Part shown: positions 32,790-44,568 of the stretch, piece after piece
Position numbering within the stretch: position 1 is the first letter of the stretch
Layout of the letters: each line of letters starts with the position of its first letter
DNA from: Aphrophora alni
Taxonomy: Eukaryota > Arthropoda > Insecta > Hemiptera > Aphrophoridae
NCBI GenBank assembly: GCA_963513935.1
Contig: OY740776.1
Location: 10,384,724-10,448,723, forward strand
Length of the DNA stretch: 64,000 nt
Direction of reading: 5' to 3'
The notes under the pieces: generated by a model
Seen by the model: the letters and a program-made list of their open reading frames with translations, nothing else
Database searches by the model: none
What the model was told of the DNA's origin: nothing
Program-made: the position numbers and the translations under genes

Positions 32790-33020
32790 GCGGTCATTCT
32801 TGCTATTGCCACCAATAAAACTATGGTACCCTCAGATGCTTACTATATAGTGAGTATGCTCTTAGCAATCCCTAAGGTTCTAGCTGGATCCTATATTTTT
32901 CAACGTGTAGCCTTGATTTTGGGGGTAAGATCTCTCCTATTAGGTCTCTCTTGGCAAGTACTTGTTTTCTGCCGACTCTGATGCTATTAAAGTTTTCGAG
33001 GGACAGGAGTCTTTATTTTA
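32790..33020 (-). pseudogene. ABCC-transporter N-terminal remnant, copy 2
   Basis: On the minus strand, LSLENFNSIRVGRKQVLAKR then DLIGEILPPKSRLHVEKYRI and QLEP, a stop, then GLLRAYSLYSKHL. The arrangement (GRK, DL, S, K-L-E, then SLLRA-like) follows the same pattern as the copy 2 kb upstream and fits the N-terminal region of ABCC transporters better than copy 1. The stop after LEP and further stops beyond make it a remnant. The plus strand of the same stretch also has an open frame with splice-like ends (32780-32924), which I regard as coincidence because the two copies align on the minus-strand reading. Confidence 0.45.
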
Positions 33021-33059
33021 TGTTCTTTTCTTCCTTTTTTTTATAAGGTGATGATGATC

Positions 33060-33160
33060 TACCCATATAATTTAACATCTACAAGGCCCTAGAAACCATC
33101 TTTTGAATATTAAATTCAGAAGTTTGCTGGTATTACATGTTATTTTGGGGCGGGATAAGT
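33060..33160 (+). repeat. Short dispersed repeat shared with 49490-49590
   Basis: agaaaccatcttttg...attacatgttat...tggggcgggataagtac is matched by agaaaccatcttttg...attacaatgtat...gggctgggtaagtacc at ~49510-49585. Function unknown. Confidence 0.5.
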
Positions 33161-34621
33161 ACTGTCAGAGATATATTAAAAAATAATTATCTCTGATAGT
33201 ATAAAAATAATTACACATCTGCAGAACAGTCTCAAGTAACAGCTTGCACGTGTAAAGGCAGAACGGTTGTTCAACTTAAGTTTCCCAAAAGAAAATAATA
33301 TTTGCAAGCTACACATAAAACCCTGAGAATTTGCCTCTGGAATGAACTCAAAGTATTTCCACTGAAAACACAAGATTGCAAAAAGCAACGTCCAATCAAG
33401 AAAAGACCGCGAATAAATAACCAATAGAATCTCGAGAAATTACAATGCTAAATTGAAAATTGTAACCGCGTGAAGGAAAAAGAGGGAGAGACGCAAGTTT
33501 TCTTAAGACAGTCTAAAAACTATCACCACCCAAGTTAGACGTAGTAACGGTCCAGAGCAGAATGTGTAAATAATTTTAATATGTTAATAAGTCCAAGTGT
33601 GTTTCAAAAGGCAAGTAAAGCCATAATAATCATAAAAAAAAAATTCAAGTGTTAATTGTCAAGTGAGAAATCAATAAAAATAAATTAATTTAAAAAAAAG
33701 CGTATTGTGTGTGAATTGTATGTGCGACGGTTTGATAAAAAAAAAAAAATCTGTAAGTAGTTTTAAATATATATATATACGAAATATGTAAGAAAGATCT
33801 CATAAAAACAAAAACTAATTATTACAAATTTAAAAATTAACCCAGAATTTAAGTAAATAATACAAAACCACAGCACAACTAATTAATCAAATATAAATTG
33901 AGACTCCAAAATCATAATTAATCTAAAAACAAATCTAATCTAGAACCATTAAAATAAATGTAGTATTAAGAAATTGTGAAAAGTGTTTTGATTTAAATAT
34001 TAAGGAAAATCTCCTTCATCATAAATAAGCTGATAAAAGGATCTCATGATACCTTACGATGCTATTTTGAGGGAGCCAAAAATATTTCTTTAATTAAATC
34101 AAAATAATTATTATGTATAGTGAGTAATTTAAATTGTGCATTTAGTTAATTAAGTAATAAATTAGGAAAAATAAAAAATATAAAAGTAAATATTGGGAAG
34201 ACTTTAAACTAAATATTGTATAGTCTTCTATCATAGTTTTAACCTAGAAATAAAATTTTAAAATATACATCTAAATATTGTAAATCTTTAATTATGTTTC
34301 GATAATGTTTAAAGAGTTTTGAATCACTAATTTTTGTCTCTGTACTTATTTAGATAAATCCTATCACAGCCAAGCGATATTGATTCGAGAAATCGAATCT
34401 GCCACTACAAAACCTTACAGTACCATGATGTCACCTATAAACGTGTTTAAATTCCTCTCATACGTCCCGATACGAAATGTCTAGAATTATAAACACATTT
34501 TATGTTTAGCATTCGAATTTATGTGAGAGAAAATGTGCGCAATAAATGTTTACCATATTTTTGTTTTCTATCCTTATTGTATCTAACCATTTGTTATGGT
34601 TTATGGTTTTGTCTTTTTCAG
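33161..34621. other. AT-rich non-coding stretch
   Basis: I see no gene. A small perfect hairpin, GATTCGA-GAAA-TCGAATC (7-bp stem, GNRA loop), lies at 34382-34399; its role is unknown. Confidence 0.5.
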
Positions 34622-34688
34622 TATTGCCAACTTTAAAGGACTACAATCAAAACGAATCGTCAAGGACATGTACTCTGTGAAAAGTCTG
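34622..34688 (+). CDS. Candidate 67-nt internal exon, unknown gene
   Basis: A strong pyrimidine-rich acceptor (gtctttttcag) precedes it and a strong donor (CTG|gtgagt) follows. Only one of three frames is open: after one carried-over base it reads IANFKGLQSKRIVKDMYSVK plus SL, ending exactly on a codon. I do not recognise the peptide. No partner exon with matching phase was found nearby; the exons at 58 and 61 kb do not require it. It may be an exon of an unrelated gene or a chance combination of splice-like signals. Confidence 0.3.
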
Positions 34689-35630
34689 GTGAGTATTTTT
34701 AACATTTTCGATTTTTTATAAGTTTTCAAGCAACAAATTAGATTATTTCAGCAGCTCTCCAATTTATTCAGTTTTTTGTTTTTATATTTTAATTCTTTAT
34801 ATTTTTTTTTACAGTTTTGATCTTCCATATTTTGTTTTATGTATTTCTTGCACTCTACCTCGGTTATTGTTTCCTCCTTTCTTTATATTTTGTCTTTAAT
34901 AATCTTTTATGTCTTCATGGATGTCGAAATTTATTGTTCCGTTTTCTTCAAAACTTGAATTTAAATGCCTCATTTCTTGTATTGTTTGTAACACATCTGT
35001 TGTAAATTTTTCTTTTCAACTTATATTTAACACTATTCTATACAGTATAATTCATCACTACCACCAAAAGTGAAGCTTTTCTATACAAGCTCAAATTAAG
35101 GAAAATGAGCGAGGATCGAAAAGCTTCTTTCGGTCCAAGTGATGAAATAACATTTATTTTGTCTACAGTTGTTGACAAAGTGGCATTTTGTTCATTTAAA
35201 TTTGTTTGAAAAACAGCTGATTTCTCAACAGTTTCACTTTGCCCACTACTTTGCACACTACTTTGCCCACTCCGAATGGCAACCGAACAAAACGAAATTT
35301 AGGTTAAGTTTATTTGAATTGATTTATAATATACAGGAAATGTCCAGTATGTAGGTTAGATTAATTCTTATATGTAAAATAACATAAATAAACAACAAAA
35401 CAACATTTTAAAGTTGAAAAAGGAAGTAATTATTCATAAAGATGATTGACAGTGTATGTATACGGAGAGTATTTTTCGTTTGCCGAGTTTTGAAGTTGAC
35501 AATCCCGTTTCCAAATAACAATACACCTAAGTTATTTGTAATATTCATAAATAACCTCAGTTTTGACGTGAGAACTTCTACTCAGTGTTTTTTATTTGTC
35601 ACAAAATAACAACTGTAGACAAATTATAAT

Positions 35631-35749
35631 GTGCAATTCGTGAGCAAAGGGTCTTTTTTAAACTCGGTAAAATTGACGCACTCAGCAAGCCTCGTGCGTC
35701 AACATTTTTCTCTCGTTTAAAAAAGTGCCACTTTGCTCACTAGTTGCAC
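35631..35749. repeat. Short foldback repeat
   Basis: The tips gtgcaattcgtgagcaaagg and ctttgctcactagttgcac pair, as do the inner tttaaactcg/ctcgtttaaa-like parts and tgacgca/tgcgtca around a short loop. The motif gacaaagtggcattttg at 35174 is a related single arm. Confidence 0.65.
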
Positions 35750-36429
35750 AAATAACTATTTCGTTATGTTGCAAACAATATAAGAAAACAATTTCACAAA
35801 AACTAAAATTTTATAACCTATTTACCTTCAAAAGTCTGGACACGTTACACAAGTTTGCAGCTATTACAGCTGTTTTGTTTGTGTTAGTGGTACTTATTTA
35901 TAAAATCGATGGTAACAGCTGTTTTAACGGTTATTTACAATCGGGAGTATCGGTTGTTTTTGTAGATGCTTTACTATCGTTAATTAATTCGTATAAACGA
36001 AGTAACAGCTGATGACCTCGACCTGAGCTGATGTGTTTAGATCCTAGGACTAAAAAGAACAACTTTAGCATCTCAATGCATGTATTGAAAACAGCTGTTT
36101 TTGAAGCAGTATGACAAAAACATTTTTAATAGTCTTTTACTTTTTCACTCAGATAGTACAGAGAGAGTTATGAGATGATTATAAAATTTAATATACGTTT
36201 TGAGGTAGCCTTAGTACAAAACATTATTTTCTGTAATGATGTCATCTGTCTAATCGTTCAAGCGTGTGAACCAATTTTAATAAAATTTAGTATGTCGGCA
36301 AATTTTGGCAATATTCTGAAACCTTTAATAATATTTAACCCCAATCCCCCCCCCTAAAAAACCAGACGCTAGTTATACAAATACATTCCTAAAGTTCCAT
36401 TATCATATTCCAATCTGTTCAAAAATTAC

Positions 36430-36490
36430 GGGAGTGGTTTTACACTTTGGAACACCCGGTATATGTACCGGATGTTCCAAAAGTACACCC
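36430..36490. mobile_element. Two MITE termini head to head
   Basis: ttggaacacccgg ends at ~36459 and, after tatatgta, ccggatgttccaaaag begins. These are inverted termini of the CCGGGTGTT group separated only by TA-rich bases, implying adjacent insertions at a TA target or the tip of a deleted element. Partner termini were not found. Confidence 0.5.
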
Positions 36491-36905
36491 TAGAAAAAAT
36501 AAATAAAGGTTATAAATAAACCAGTAAACCTTTAATCTTTAAGGTTATGTTAATTAACTTTGACCGTCATCTTCAAAGCACTATTTCAAATAAACGCTTT
36601 TCACTCTGAAGACTCTTTTAAGGTTAACCCTATTTAAGTACATAAACACATTATTAAAGCCCATAGTTTTATCGCTTTAAGTGTGACAATTATTGAACTG
36701 ACATTTTTAGTGATGGTTAATTTTGGTGGTTTTTATTTAATGTTGGCAATTGGTGAGTGAGAAAGTTTGTGCAATGTTTTTGTACCGTTTACTTCTACCT
36801 GCTTCTACTAAATATTGTATTAAAACAATAACTTAAAGTAATTTTACCCATTAATTTTTAGAATTGAGTTTAAAGATTGTCCATGAGTACAATAAATCCC
36901 TCACA

Positions 36906-36958
36906 AATGTTAGGTTAGGTTAAATTAGGTTAGTTTAGGATAGGTTAGGTTAGGTTAG
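36906..36958 (+). repeat. Degenerate (TTAGG)n
   Basis: About ten TTAGG-like units with interruptions, in the orientation opposite to the block at 60670-60936. Confidence 0.85.
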
Positions 36959-37625
36959 GGCTTTAAAAATATATGAGTGAAAATAGTCCACTTAAATAAA
37001 ATCTAAAGAATTATCTACATAGCAAAGTTTAACTAATGTTAATTATTTAAGAAGTTGATTTCAATTTATTATTAAATAAAATCTGCGATTACTTTTAATT
37101 CCGAACTCAAAATGAATTTGTGGAATGTTTTCCACTTTACTAGTTTTAATTCGTTGTCAGACTTGTCTCTCAATAACTGTACCAGTAATACACAATGTAA
37201 ACAAACAGACATGGAGAAAACAAAGCTTTTCTGAACAAAGAGAATTTCAACTTTTCCCCTTCCTTTGATCTCACCACTCAAGTTCTGAAGTTTTCTCTGT
37301 ATACAAATAATTGAGGGGGAATAAAAAATATTATCTCTGTCATTATTATAAAACAACGATGCACAAATATTAGACCAATTTTACGTCAAACTAATTAACA
37401 AAATCAAATCTTAAATAAATATAAATTAATCGGTACGATATGACGGTTTTCAAATTTTAAGACAAGTGAAATTATACTTGTACTGTGTCTTTATGTGGAA
37501 GAACAATAAAATCAGTTAAGAGATATCCATCAAATATTAATTGCAAAACAATGTGCAAAGGCAAAGTTACGTAATACAGTATAACAAACACACAGAACAC
37601 AATTCTCATAAAAAATACGCCTAAG

Positions 37626-37669
37626 TATCAGACGCGTTTCAACGACAAGGTCCGTCCTCTTCAGTGATA
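37626..37669 (-). ncRNA. Hammerhead-ribozyme-like motif, left arm
   Basis: On the minus strand TATCA, CTGAAGA, GGACGGACCTTGTCGTT (stem II, with an extra base compared with the right arm), GAAA, self-complementary ACGCGT, triplet GTC and TGATA. Core bases are intact; stem II is weakened by the inserted G. Confidence 0.45.
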
Positions 37670-37722
37670 GGGCCTACACCAGCTAAACCATTAACAGTTG
37701 TGGTTTGGTTGGTGTAGCTGGT

Positions 37723-37767
37723 GTATCACTGAAGAGGACGACCTTGTCGTTGAAACGCGTCTGATAC
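37723..37767 (+). ncRNA. Hammerhead-ribozyme-like motif, best copy
   Basis: GTATCA (stem I), CTGAAGA (37729-37735), extra G, GACGAC-CTT-GTCGTT (6-pair stem II with one G-U), GAAA (37752-37755), self-complementary ACGCGT, cleavage triplet GTC at 37759-37761, then TGATAC (37762-37767), which is the exact complement of GTATCA. Every conserved base of the hammerhead core is present. As a monomer, stem III would be two pairs closing a 2-nt loop. The palindrome ACGCGT would instead allow two molecules to share a 6-pair stem III, as in dimeric hammerheads. Penelope-like elements are known to carry such minimal hammerheads. Confidence 0.6.
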
Positions 37768-38639
37768 TTAGGCGTATTTTTTATGAGAATTGTGTTCTGT
37801 GTGTTTGTTATACTGTATAATTTTTCTCATAAGTCAAGCTCAACATTTAGTATAAAGTTACGTAAATAAAAAAATAATAAGATTTTTGAAATAAATTGGT
37901 AAACAAATATAATTAGAGTAAACGTCAAGGTTTTTATTTAAAGTTGTAAGTTTCATTACACACTGAGCTGTGGTCTATACGTTTTGGTAAATTATAATAA
38001 TTTTTTTTTGTATTGTTTGTAAAAATGCATGTTTTTGTTTTGTTTTTTGTAACTCAAAATTTGTCACCATTACAAAATGTATAATTTCTCAGAATCACGT
38101 CACGTCATTCAACATAATTTTTGTTTAATATTACCACTAAATACTGTAAAACCTTATCATCTCCACCAAAAATTAGAGTCAGGAGTTAATCTACTGAAAT
38201 GTAAAATGAAACATGTGAGTGTTTTGAGAATATCACAAAATACGACTATTCAGAGCGATCTGTCTAATTTCCTTTTCGAGATATTAACACTCAAATTTTA
38301 GAAGATTCAAAAAAACAGATTTTGAAATTTAATAATTCTAAAAACAATAGTAATATTATTCTCTACATAGAATCGATTGAATTTGTCGTAATATTGAGTG
38401 GTAATATAATCAAGGATTGTATTTTTGACCCATACCATTTTAAATAACGTTCAGAAAAAGTACAATTTTCGATATAATCGTTCATAAGTCTAAAACAGTT
38501 CGAGATAATCGGTTAAATTAAACAGTATTCGATTCAGAATCGTTTGGCATATAATGTTAGATAATTTTATTTAAAAAATTTGTACCTAAAGATAGTGGTC
38601 GTAACAATAAAAATAGAAACATGAAATTTGGTGTAGAGG

Positions 38640-38980
38640 ACTACATTGTACTGAAACTTATTCAGAATTATTAAATTGAAATTTCAAAATGGCCGCTGTA
38701 GTAAACAGTTTTTTGTTTATATCTCGTGTTTTATTCAACTAAAACGCTAAATTAGATAACAATGTGCTTATTTAAATTCTGCCTGTAATGGCACCCAACC
38801 CATACCTCTACGATGAGAAATAGTGAAGTTATTGAGGGGGGGATGTATAATTCTGACCTTCCTAGAAAATGTGATACTCGTATTAAAAGATCCACCCGTG
38901 TAACCGACACGAGCGTAGCGAGTGAAGGTTTCTCATATATTATGCACAGATTAGAAGCCCATAAAGCTAAGACATTGACA
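38640..38980 (+). repeat. Dispersed repeat family D, copy 2
   Basis: tttcaaaatggccgctgtag, tttatatctcgtgttttatt, gatgagaaatagtgaagtta and gacacgagcgtagcgagtga follow in the order seen in the other copies. Confidence 0.65.
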
Positions 38981-39689
38981 GGATGGATGCGAATGGACAG
39001 TTTTTAACATAAAAAAAACATGGAGCTGACGTCACGAAGTAGTTCCTACAAAGCTGGAAAATCTAACTTTTGAGTGTTACGTTTAAACAACATTCTTCTT
39101 TTAAATTGTATCCACCCTGATAGCGCCAATAAATTTGTTTTAAGTAATAAACCTGTAGTTATTACTGTTAATAAAACGTATAGAATGTTTTATATTATTT
39201 TTAACATATTTTTGAGGGAAGAAATATTTCAGGAGTATTTTGAAATCGAAAATAAAAGGAATACATTTTTAACAAATTAAATAACACATGATTTTCCACA
39301 ATAAACACTATTTATTTAACATTTAACATAGTATTTTCTGGTAAGCCCGGATACATTTCGAGGTGGGATCTTTCGATGTTTGGAGTTTGACCGAACGGAA
39401 ATCGGGACTAAACCTCCGATTAAGCAACTCAACAGCTCTCATAGACGAAATAATCTAACTTAATCTAACTTTAACTATTATTTAATTAAAAATAACTTAG
39501 ATTTTGGGTTACATTAAGAAGAAATGACTACATAAAAATTAAGTGGTCGAGGTAGTTGATTAGGCCAAAATGGTCGACAACTTACGTTTCACATAGTTTC
39601 GTTTGTAATTTATAGACGTACCGCGAAAAAACCCGGGGCCTGCCGACCCATATCAAAAGGGACTAGTGTGCCATAATTTGCGAGGACGC

Positions 39690-40440
39690 TATTTTTTCTA
39701 TTACACTCTTACTCTATTTTTTAATAATAACAAGCAAAAACTATTTTTCACTATTAACAAATTAACAAGCAAAAACGATTTTTTCCTATTGATAAACTCA
39801 CTCTATTATTTGTATTATCAAACTTACTCTATTTTTTCTATTACACTCTTATTCTTTTTTTTTGCTATTAACGAACTTACTCTTTTTATACATACTTTTG
39901 TGTCTGTCAAATGTAGTCCTTGTTTGTATTTCCTTCTATGTGGCTACATGTTTCGCTGCCACAGGCAGCATCTTCAGGCCAACTATTATGTCCACAAAAC
40001 ACTCACAATTACACAACACTTGTAACAATTATTTTTATACATTTTCTGTATACGTCATATATTAAATAGTTTAAATAAATTATGTTTAACATAGTTACAC
40101 TTTTGAACAATGAATATGAACTTACTCTATTTTTTAATAATAACAAGCAAAAACTATTTTTCACTATTAACAAATTAACAAGCAGAAACTATTTTTTGCT
40201 ATTAATAAACTCACTTTATTTTTTGCTAATAACGAACTTACTCAATTTTTTAATATTAACAAGCAAAAAGTATTTTTCACTACAGTATTAACAAATTAAC
40301 AAGCAAAAACTATTTTTTACTATTAACGAAGTTACTCTATTTTTTGCTATTACCAAACTCACTCTATTTTTTGCTATTATCAAACACTCTATTTTTTCTA
40401 TTACACTATTACTCTATTTTTTACCACGTTTTTATTAGTT
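39690..40440 (+). repeat. Degenerate ~27-bp tandem array, left block
   Basis: Repeats of a unit close to ctattaacaaacttactctat-tttttg, many diverged. A second block with the same unit lies at 41713-42200. The block is interrupted at ~39900-40120 by non-repeat DNA that contains a hammerhead-like unit. Open frames here are low-complexity. Confidence 0.8.
39940..39983 (-). ncRNA. Hammerhead-ribozyme-like motif, strong stem II
   Basis: On the minus strand TGGC, CTGAAGA, extra T, GCTGCC-TGT-GGCAGC (perfect 6-pair stem II), GAAA, self-complementary ACATGT, cleavage-like triplet GTA, then GCCA (pairs with TGGC). The core is intact. Stem I is four pairs. Sequence outside the core differs from the 37.7 kb family, so stem pairing is conserved while bases are not. 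Confidence 0.5.
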
Positions 40441-40646
40441 CGGTTTCCGTCATATCTGTCAGTCTGTCCGGGTGGAATTTTGCAATCGAGTTTAAACTAT
40501 CTTCCCGATAAGCTATAGACCTGAAATTTTGAACATAGGTCAGAATAGGATGGCAATACAATATTCAGTTGATTTCTTGTCCTTACGTTTGTTCAAACAA
40601 TAGTTAATTAAACAAATAAAAATAGGCCAATGAGATATTAATTTTT

Positions 40647-40750
40647 AACCGCTTTACCGCGTTACCGCTTAACCGCGTTACCGCTTAACCGCGTTACCGC
40701 TTGACCGCGTTACCGCTTGACCGCGTTACCGTTTAACCGCGTTATCACTT
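40647..40750 (+). repeat. 16-bp minisatellite
   Basis: About six copies of ttaccgcttaaccgcg with small changes (ttgaccgcg, gtttaaccgcg). CG-rich in an AT-rich region. Confidence 0.9.
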
Positions 40751-41276
40751 ACTTTTGAATGGTAAATAGAATATTGAAGTAGGATGAGGCAAATTTTTCA
40801 TAGCTTGTGAGTTATTAGGATTAATAATAAATCAAATAATTATTATTTTTTTAAACGAACTGAAAAGTATAATAATAAATCAAATAAAAAATGAGCTCGA
40901 TTGCTCAAAACTCAATGGCAAAGCAACTTGCAATGAAGATGCCATGACGGAGATGGGAAGAATGCGTCAAATACGACCTTTACCACTATACATTTACAAT
41001 TTTGTAATGGAGAAGGATCTGACATTGTATTGATTTAACCATGTACATGAAAAAAATAAAATACATTTTGTTTACTTCTTTAGTTTAATTTTCTGAGTTA
41101 CAAGACTAATAGAACTATTATAGATAATAAGAGGTAAATTTAGAACTTCACACATTTGCATTAAACAGGGTGCGAAATGCATTAGGAATTTCCTATATAT
41201 GTTCCTGTTAGAGTCTCATCAATATATACAAAACCGATTGAAATCTTTCACCTGGGGATAAGACTAAAAAACAGAA

Positions 41277-41712
41277 AATAATAAATCATATAAAAAAAAG
41301 TTTTTAACATACCACGTTTTCAAAACGGACTAAAAAGTGTAAAATAATTTTTCATGACCCTTCTACAGTTTTGAGGGAGGATTGTTAGTGGCTATGGATA
41401 TATTTGGAATACTTGGAGAGAAAAACGTGGGGCGCAGCCAGTAAATAATACAAGTAGACAATCCGGATGAATTCACAGCTAATTTCAGTGAATTAGAAAT
41501 GAGATTCACTGTAATTTAATTTATTTACTCCTCCTTAACTATCATAGATTGCCTGCGCCCCACGTTTTTCTCTCCTAGTATTCCAAATACATCCATAGCC
41601 ACTAACAATCCTCCCTTAAATCTGTAGAAGGGTCATGAAAAATTAATTTAAACTTTTTAGTCCGTTTTAAAAACGTGGTATGTTTAAAACTTTTTTTATT
41701 TGATTTATTATT
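41277..41712. repeat. Foldback element between tandem blocks
   Basis: Arms of ~165 bp: tttttaacataccacgtttt, catgacccttctacag and aatacttggagagaaaaacg on the left are matched in inverse on the right; the centre is ~120 bp. The right tip abuts the second 27-bp tandem block. Non-coding. Confidence 0.8.
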
Positions 41713-42200
41713 GCTATTAACAAACTTACTCTATTTTTGATATTAACATGCAAAAACTATGTTTCACTATTAACAAACTTACTCTATTTTTTTCAAATAC
41801 CTAAGTTACTCTATTTCTTACTATTAACACTCTTACTCTATTTTTACTATTATCAAACTTACTCTATTATTTGCTATTATCAAACTTTCTCTAGTTTTTG
41901 ATATTAACATACTTACTCTATTTTTTACTATAAACTAATTTACTCTATTTTTTCTATTAACACTCTTACTCCATTTTTTGCTATTAACAAACATACTCTT
42001 TTTTTCCTATTATCAAAATGGCTATATTTATAGCTATTACTATAGTTACTCTACTTCTTGCTTTTAACAAACATACTTTTTTTTTCCTATTATTAAAATT
42101 ACTATATTTTTAGCTATTACCATAGTTACTCTATTTTTTCCTATTAACAAAATTACTCTATTTTTTCCTATTAACAAACTTACTATATTTTTTGATATTA
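41713..42200 (+). repeat. Degenerate ~27-bp tandem array, right block
   Basis: Same unit as at 39690-40440, again variable. Confidence 0.8.
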
Positions 42201-44568
42201 AAAAACTTCGTATACAGGATAAGAAACAGCAATAGAAATTCGTCAAATTTATGTCAGCGAATCAGCTAATTGTTTTGTATTTAAAATCATACATTCCCCT
42301 AAACAACCCCTATTACATCCAAACTCACCCTTCACAACAGAATTATTCACTGAATACAATCAGAGTTCCATATGATTAGTTAAATGTGCTTGAATAAACA
42401 ATGACAATACCTATTTCAAATGAAACGATGATTGTTTGCTGTGAATATTTCGACTTCATTAATTAAAACTCTATCATCATAAGTCAACATTTCTGTAATT
42501 ATCAGTGCAGATAATGTAATGGATACAAAAACATTGCAATAAAACAAAACCGAAACATAATTCATTCTTTAATATCCCACCGTTAATTGAGAGACTGTTC
42601 AATTACATGTTGGACTGTTCAGACCGTTATCGGACTGTACATACACACGTATAGTGCATGTGCATCAGCTTGACGTTATCAACCAAGGGACTTATAAATA
42701 TATCACTGGTCATAATTTAACAAGCTAAACTTGCTTCATGGGTGTTGTAAACTTCACTTGAGCATAAATATTACAGGTTGAAAAGTAGTTCATTTACTTT
42801 TTTATATTTATAATTTCATTTTACTAACGATTTTGTACAAAGTTTGAGAGAATAATTATATTCACTAAATTTCAATGAAATCTGTAGAACAGATTTTGAG
42901 AAATTACGTCTTTTAATACAGATCTGATTTTTGTGTGTTTACCGATAACTTACGAACTGCCAATTTGTAGAGATGGAGAACAATTCATTTTTTGGGGGCT
43001 ACGTAAGTAATCGAAATTAATAGAGCTGATTTTTCAAAAAGTGTAATTTTGTTTTTGTTTTTTTCTACAGCTCTGCCTAATTTTTTACTTATCGAACAAT
43101 TTATAAAGTTCAAAGATGTGACTAAATTTCAATCACTTATATATTTCATTAAATATATACACGTTTGGGCAATAAACCGCTGAATATACAACAGTGTAAG
43201 TTATTAAGCACTATTTATTATGGTGATTTATTTTTATTATTTTTGTTCTTACTTATTTTGTGCGGTAAATATTTTATTTGTCTCATTGATTATCAACCCT
43301 TAATTAATTGCTTAAATACCAGGATAGGGTTATGCTAACCTATGATAGCCATTCTGTAGTAAAACGTGTTCGCCCAAACGAGGTCTTAATTCACTTATCT
43401 CCCACCTAACCAATAACCACTCCATGTGACCAGCTCAATGATGTAGTAATGAACTAAAAGGGAGGATTCATTTAATTATTAAAAGTAACTGCACACAACT
43501 AAAATTAAAATATTACTGGCCTAAGCTATACGACTGTTACAAACTCACCTATTTATAAATATATTTCCGCTATACGACAAATTATTTGGCATTCCCGATA
43601 TCTCGAAAACGCCATTAGCGAAAACCTAGCGCTGGATAATTTAGAAAAACTCAAATTTTAAATTTATAAAATAAATAAATTGAGAATACTCGGTCCAGTC
43701 GGCCTGTCTACACACTATAATCTACTGCGAAAACCTATCTACGTCATAGGTTTTCCATGTCAGCAACTGATATTCCACCATCTTAACTGACAATCTGATT
43801 GATTGCAACCGACAATTGTTCTACCCAACCGGAATGAAACCTATATAACTCGAGGTGACTGCTCTTCAGAATGTGTCACAGTTTGATTTCTATAGCTTTT
43901 GTTTATTTCATTCAACCTCACACATACGTGTTGTTAACAGTTATGGTATAGGTAAAAAAAAATCGTTTTTTTTGATAGTATATCCATTTTGAGATCCCCT
44001 GAATCCAGTAGTTTTGGGAAAGTTGTCTGTCCGTCGTTTATTATCTCTCTGTCTGTCTTCTGTTAAGAATCGAACGGTGTTCTAGGAGTCGGGTTCTAAT
44101 GAAATGTAAATGATTTAGGCCATGAGTGATTCAGTTTTAAAATGTTTGTATTGATAATTTCTTTAGTTTAATTTTCTAATATAGACAGATATTGACCCAT
44201 TTACTGACAAACTAATTTGTTGGTTAAATATCCTAAACTATAGTTCCACAATTTATTAGTTAAGCTTTTGTTCCAAAGCTATCCCAATTATTACGACAGT
44301 ATATACTATCGTAATAATTTAATAATTAATTATTAATTGTCGTAATATATATTTAAATATGAATTCCAAGAATTTACTGAATTGCTTTACACATAAAAGC
44401 TTCCTATTGGCTACTTCTAGTGGCTCTGTGACCGTATTGATCCCACGTATCGAATTCTCTTTGATTAGAGATCGTATCCCGTGACAGTATCCTGGTCACG
44501 TTCTGGCTGACTCTCGCATCAATTGGACTTGAAATATTTATCTATTACGTTCTAACTTAATTTAAATA
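42201..44568. other. Non-coding stretch
   Basis: I see no gene. Around 43950-44110 there is a further copy of the gtctgtc-rich repeat type (compare 40440 and 56370). Confidence 0.5.

Larger units (their letters stand above)
37575..37819. repeat. Inverted repeat with paired hammerhead-like units
   Basis: The arms 37575-37670 and 37723-37819 are near-perfect inverted copies; a short loop contains inner tandem ggttggtgtagctggtgta. Both arms carry a ribozyme-like unit reading toward the outer tip. The family is the same as 6386-6689 but less decayed. Confidence 0.85.

Noticed and set aside
32754..32981. Plus-strand hydrophobic frame with acceptor and donor-like ends, first read as a possible ABCC membrane exon
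   Set aside because: The opposite strand aligns with a second copy at 30.8 kb and carries the better ABCC-like reading; the copy lacks these splice signals.
35725..36012. Plus-strand frame with a possible membrane helix
   Set aside because: Begins inside a foldback repeat at a GTG; no similarity recognised and no splice or initiation support.
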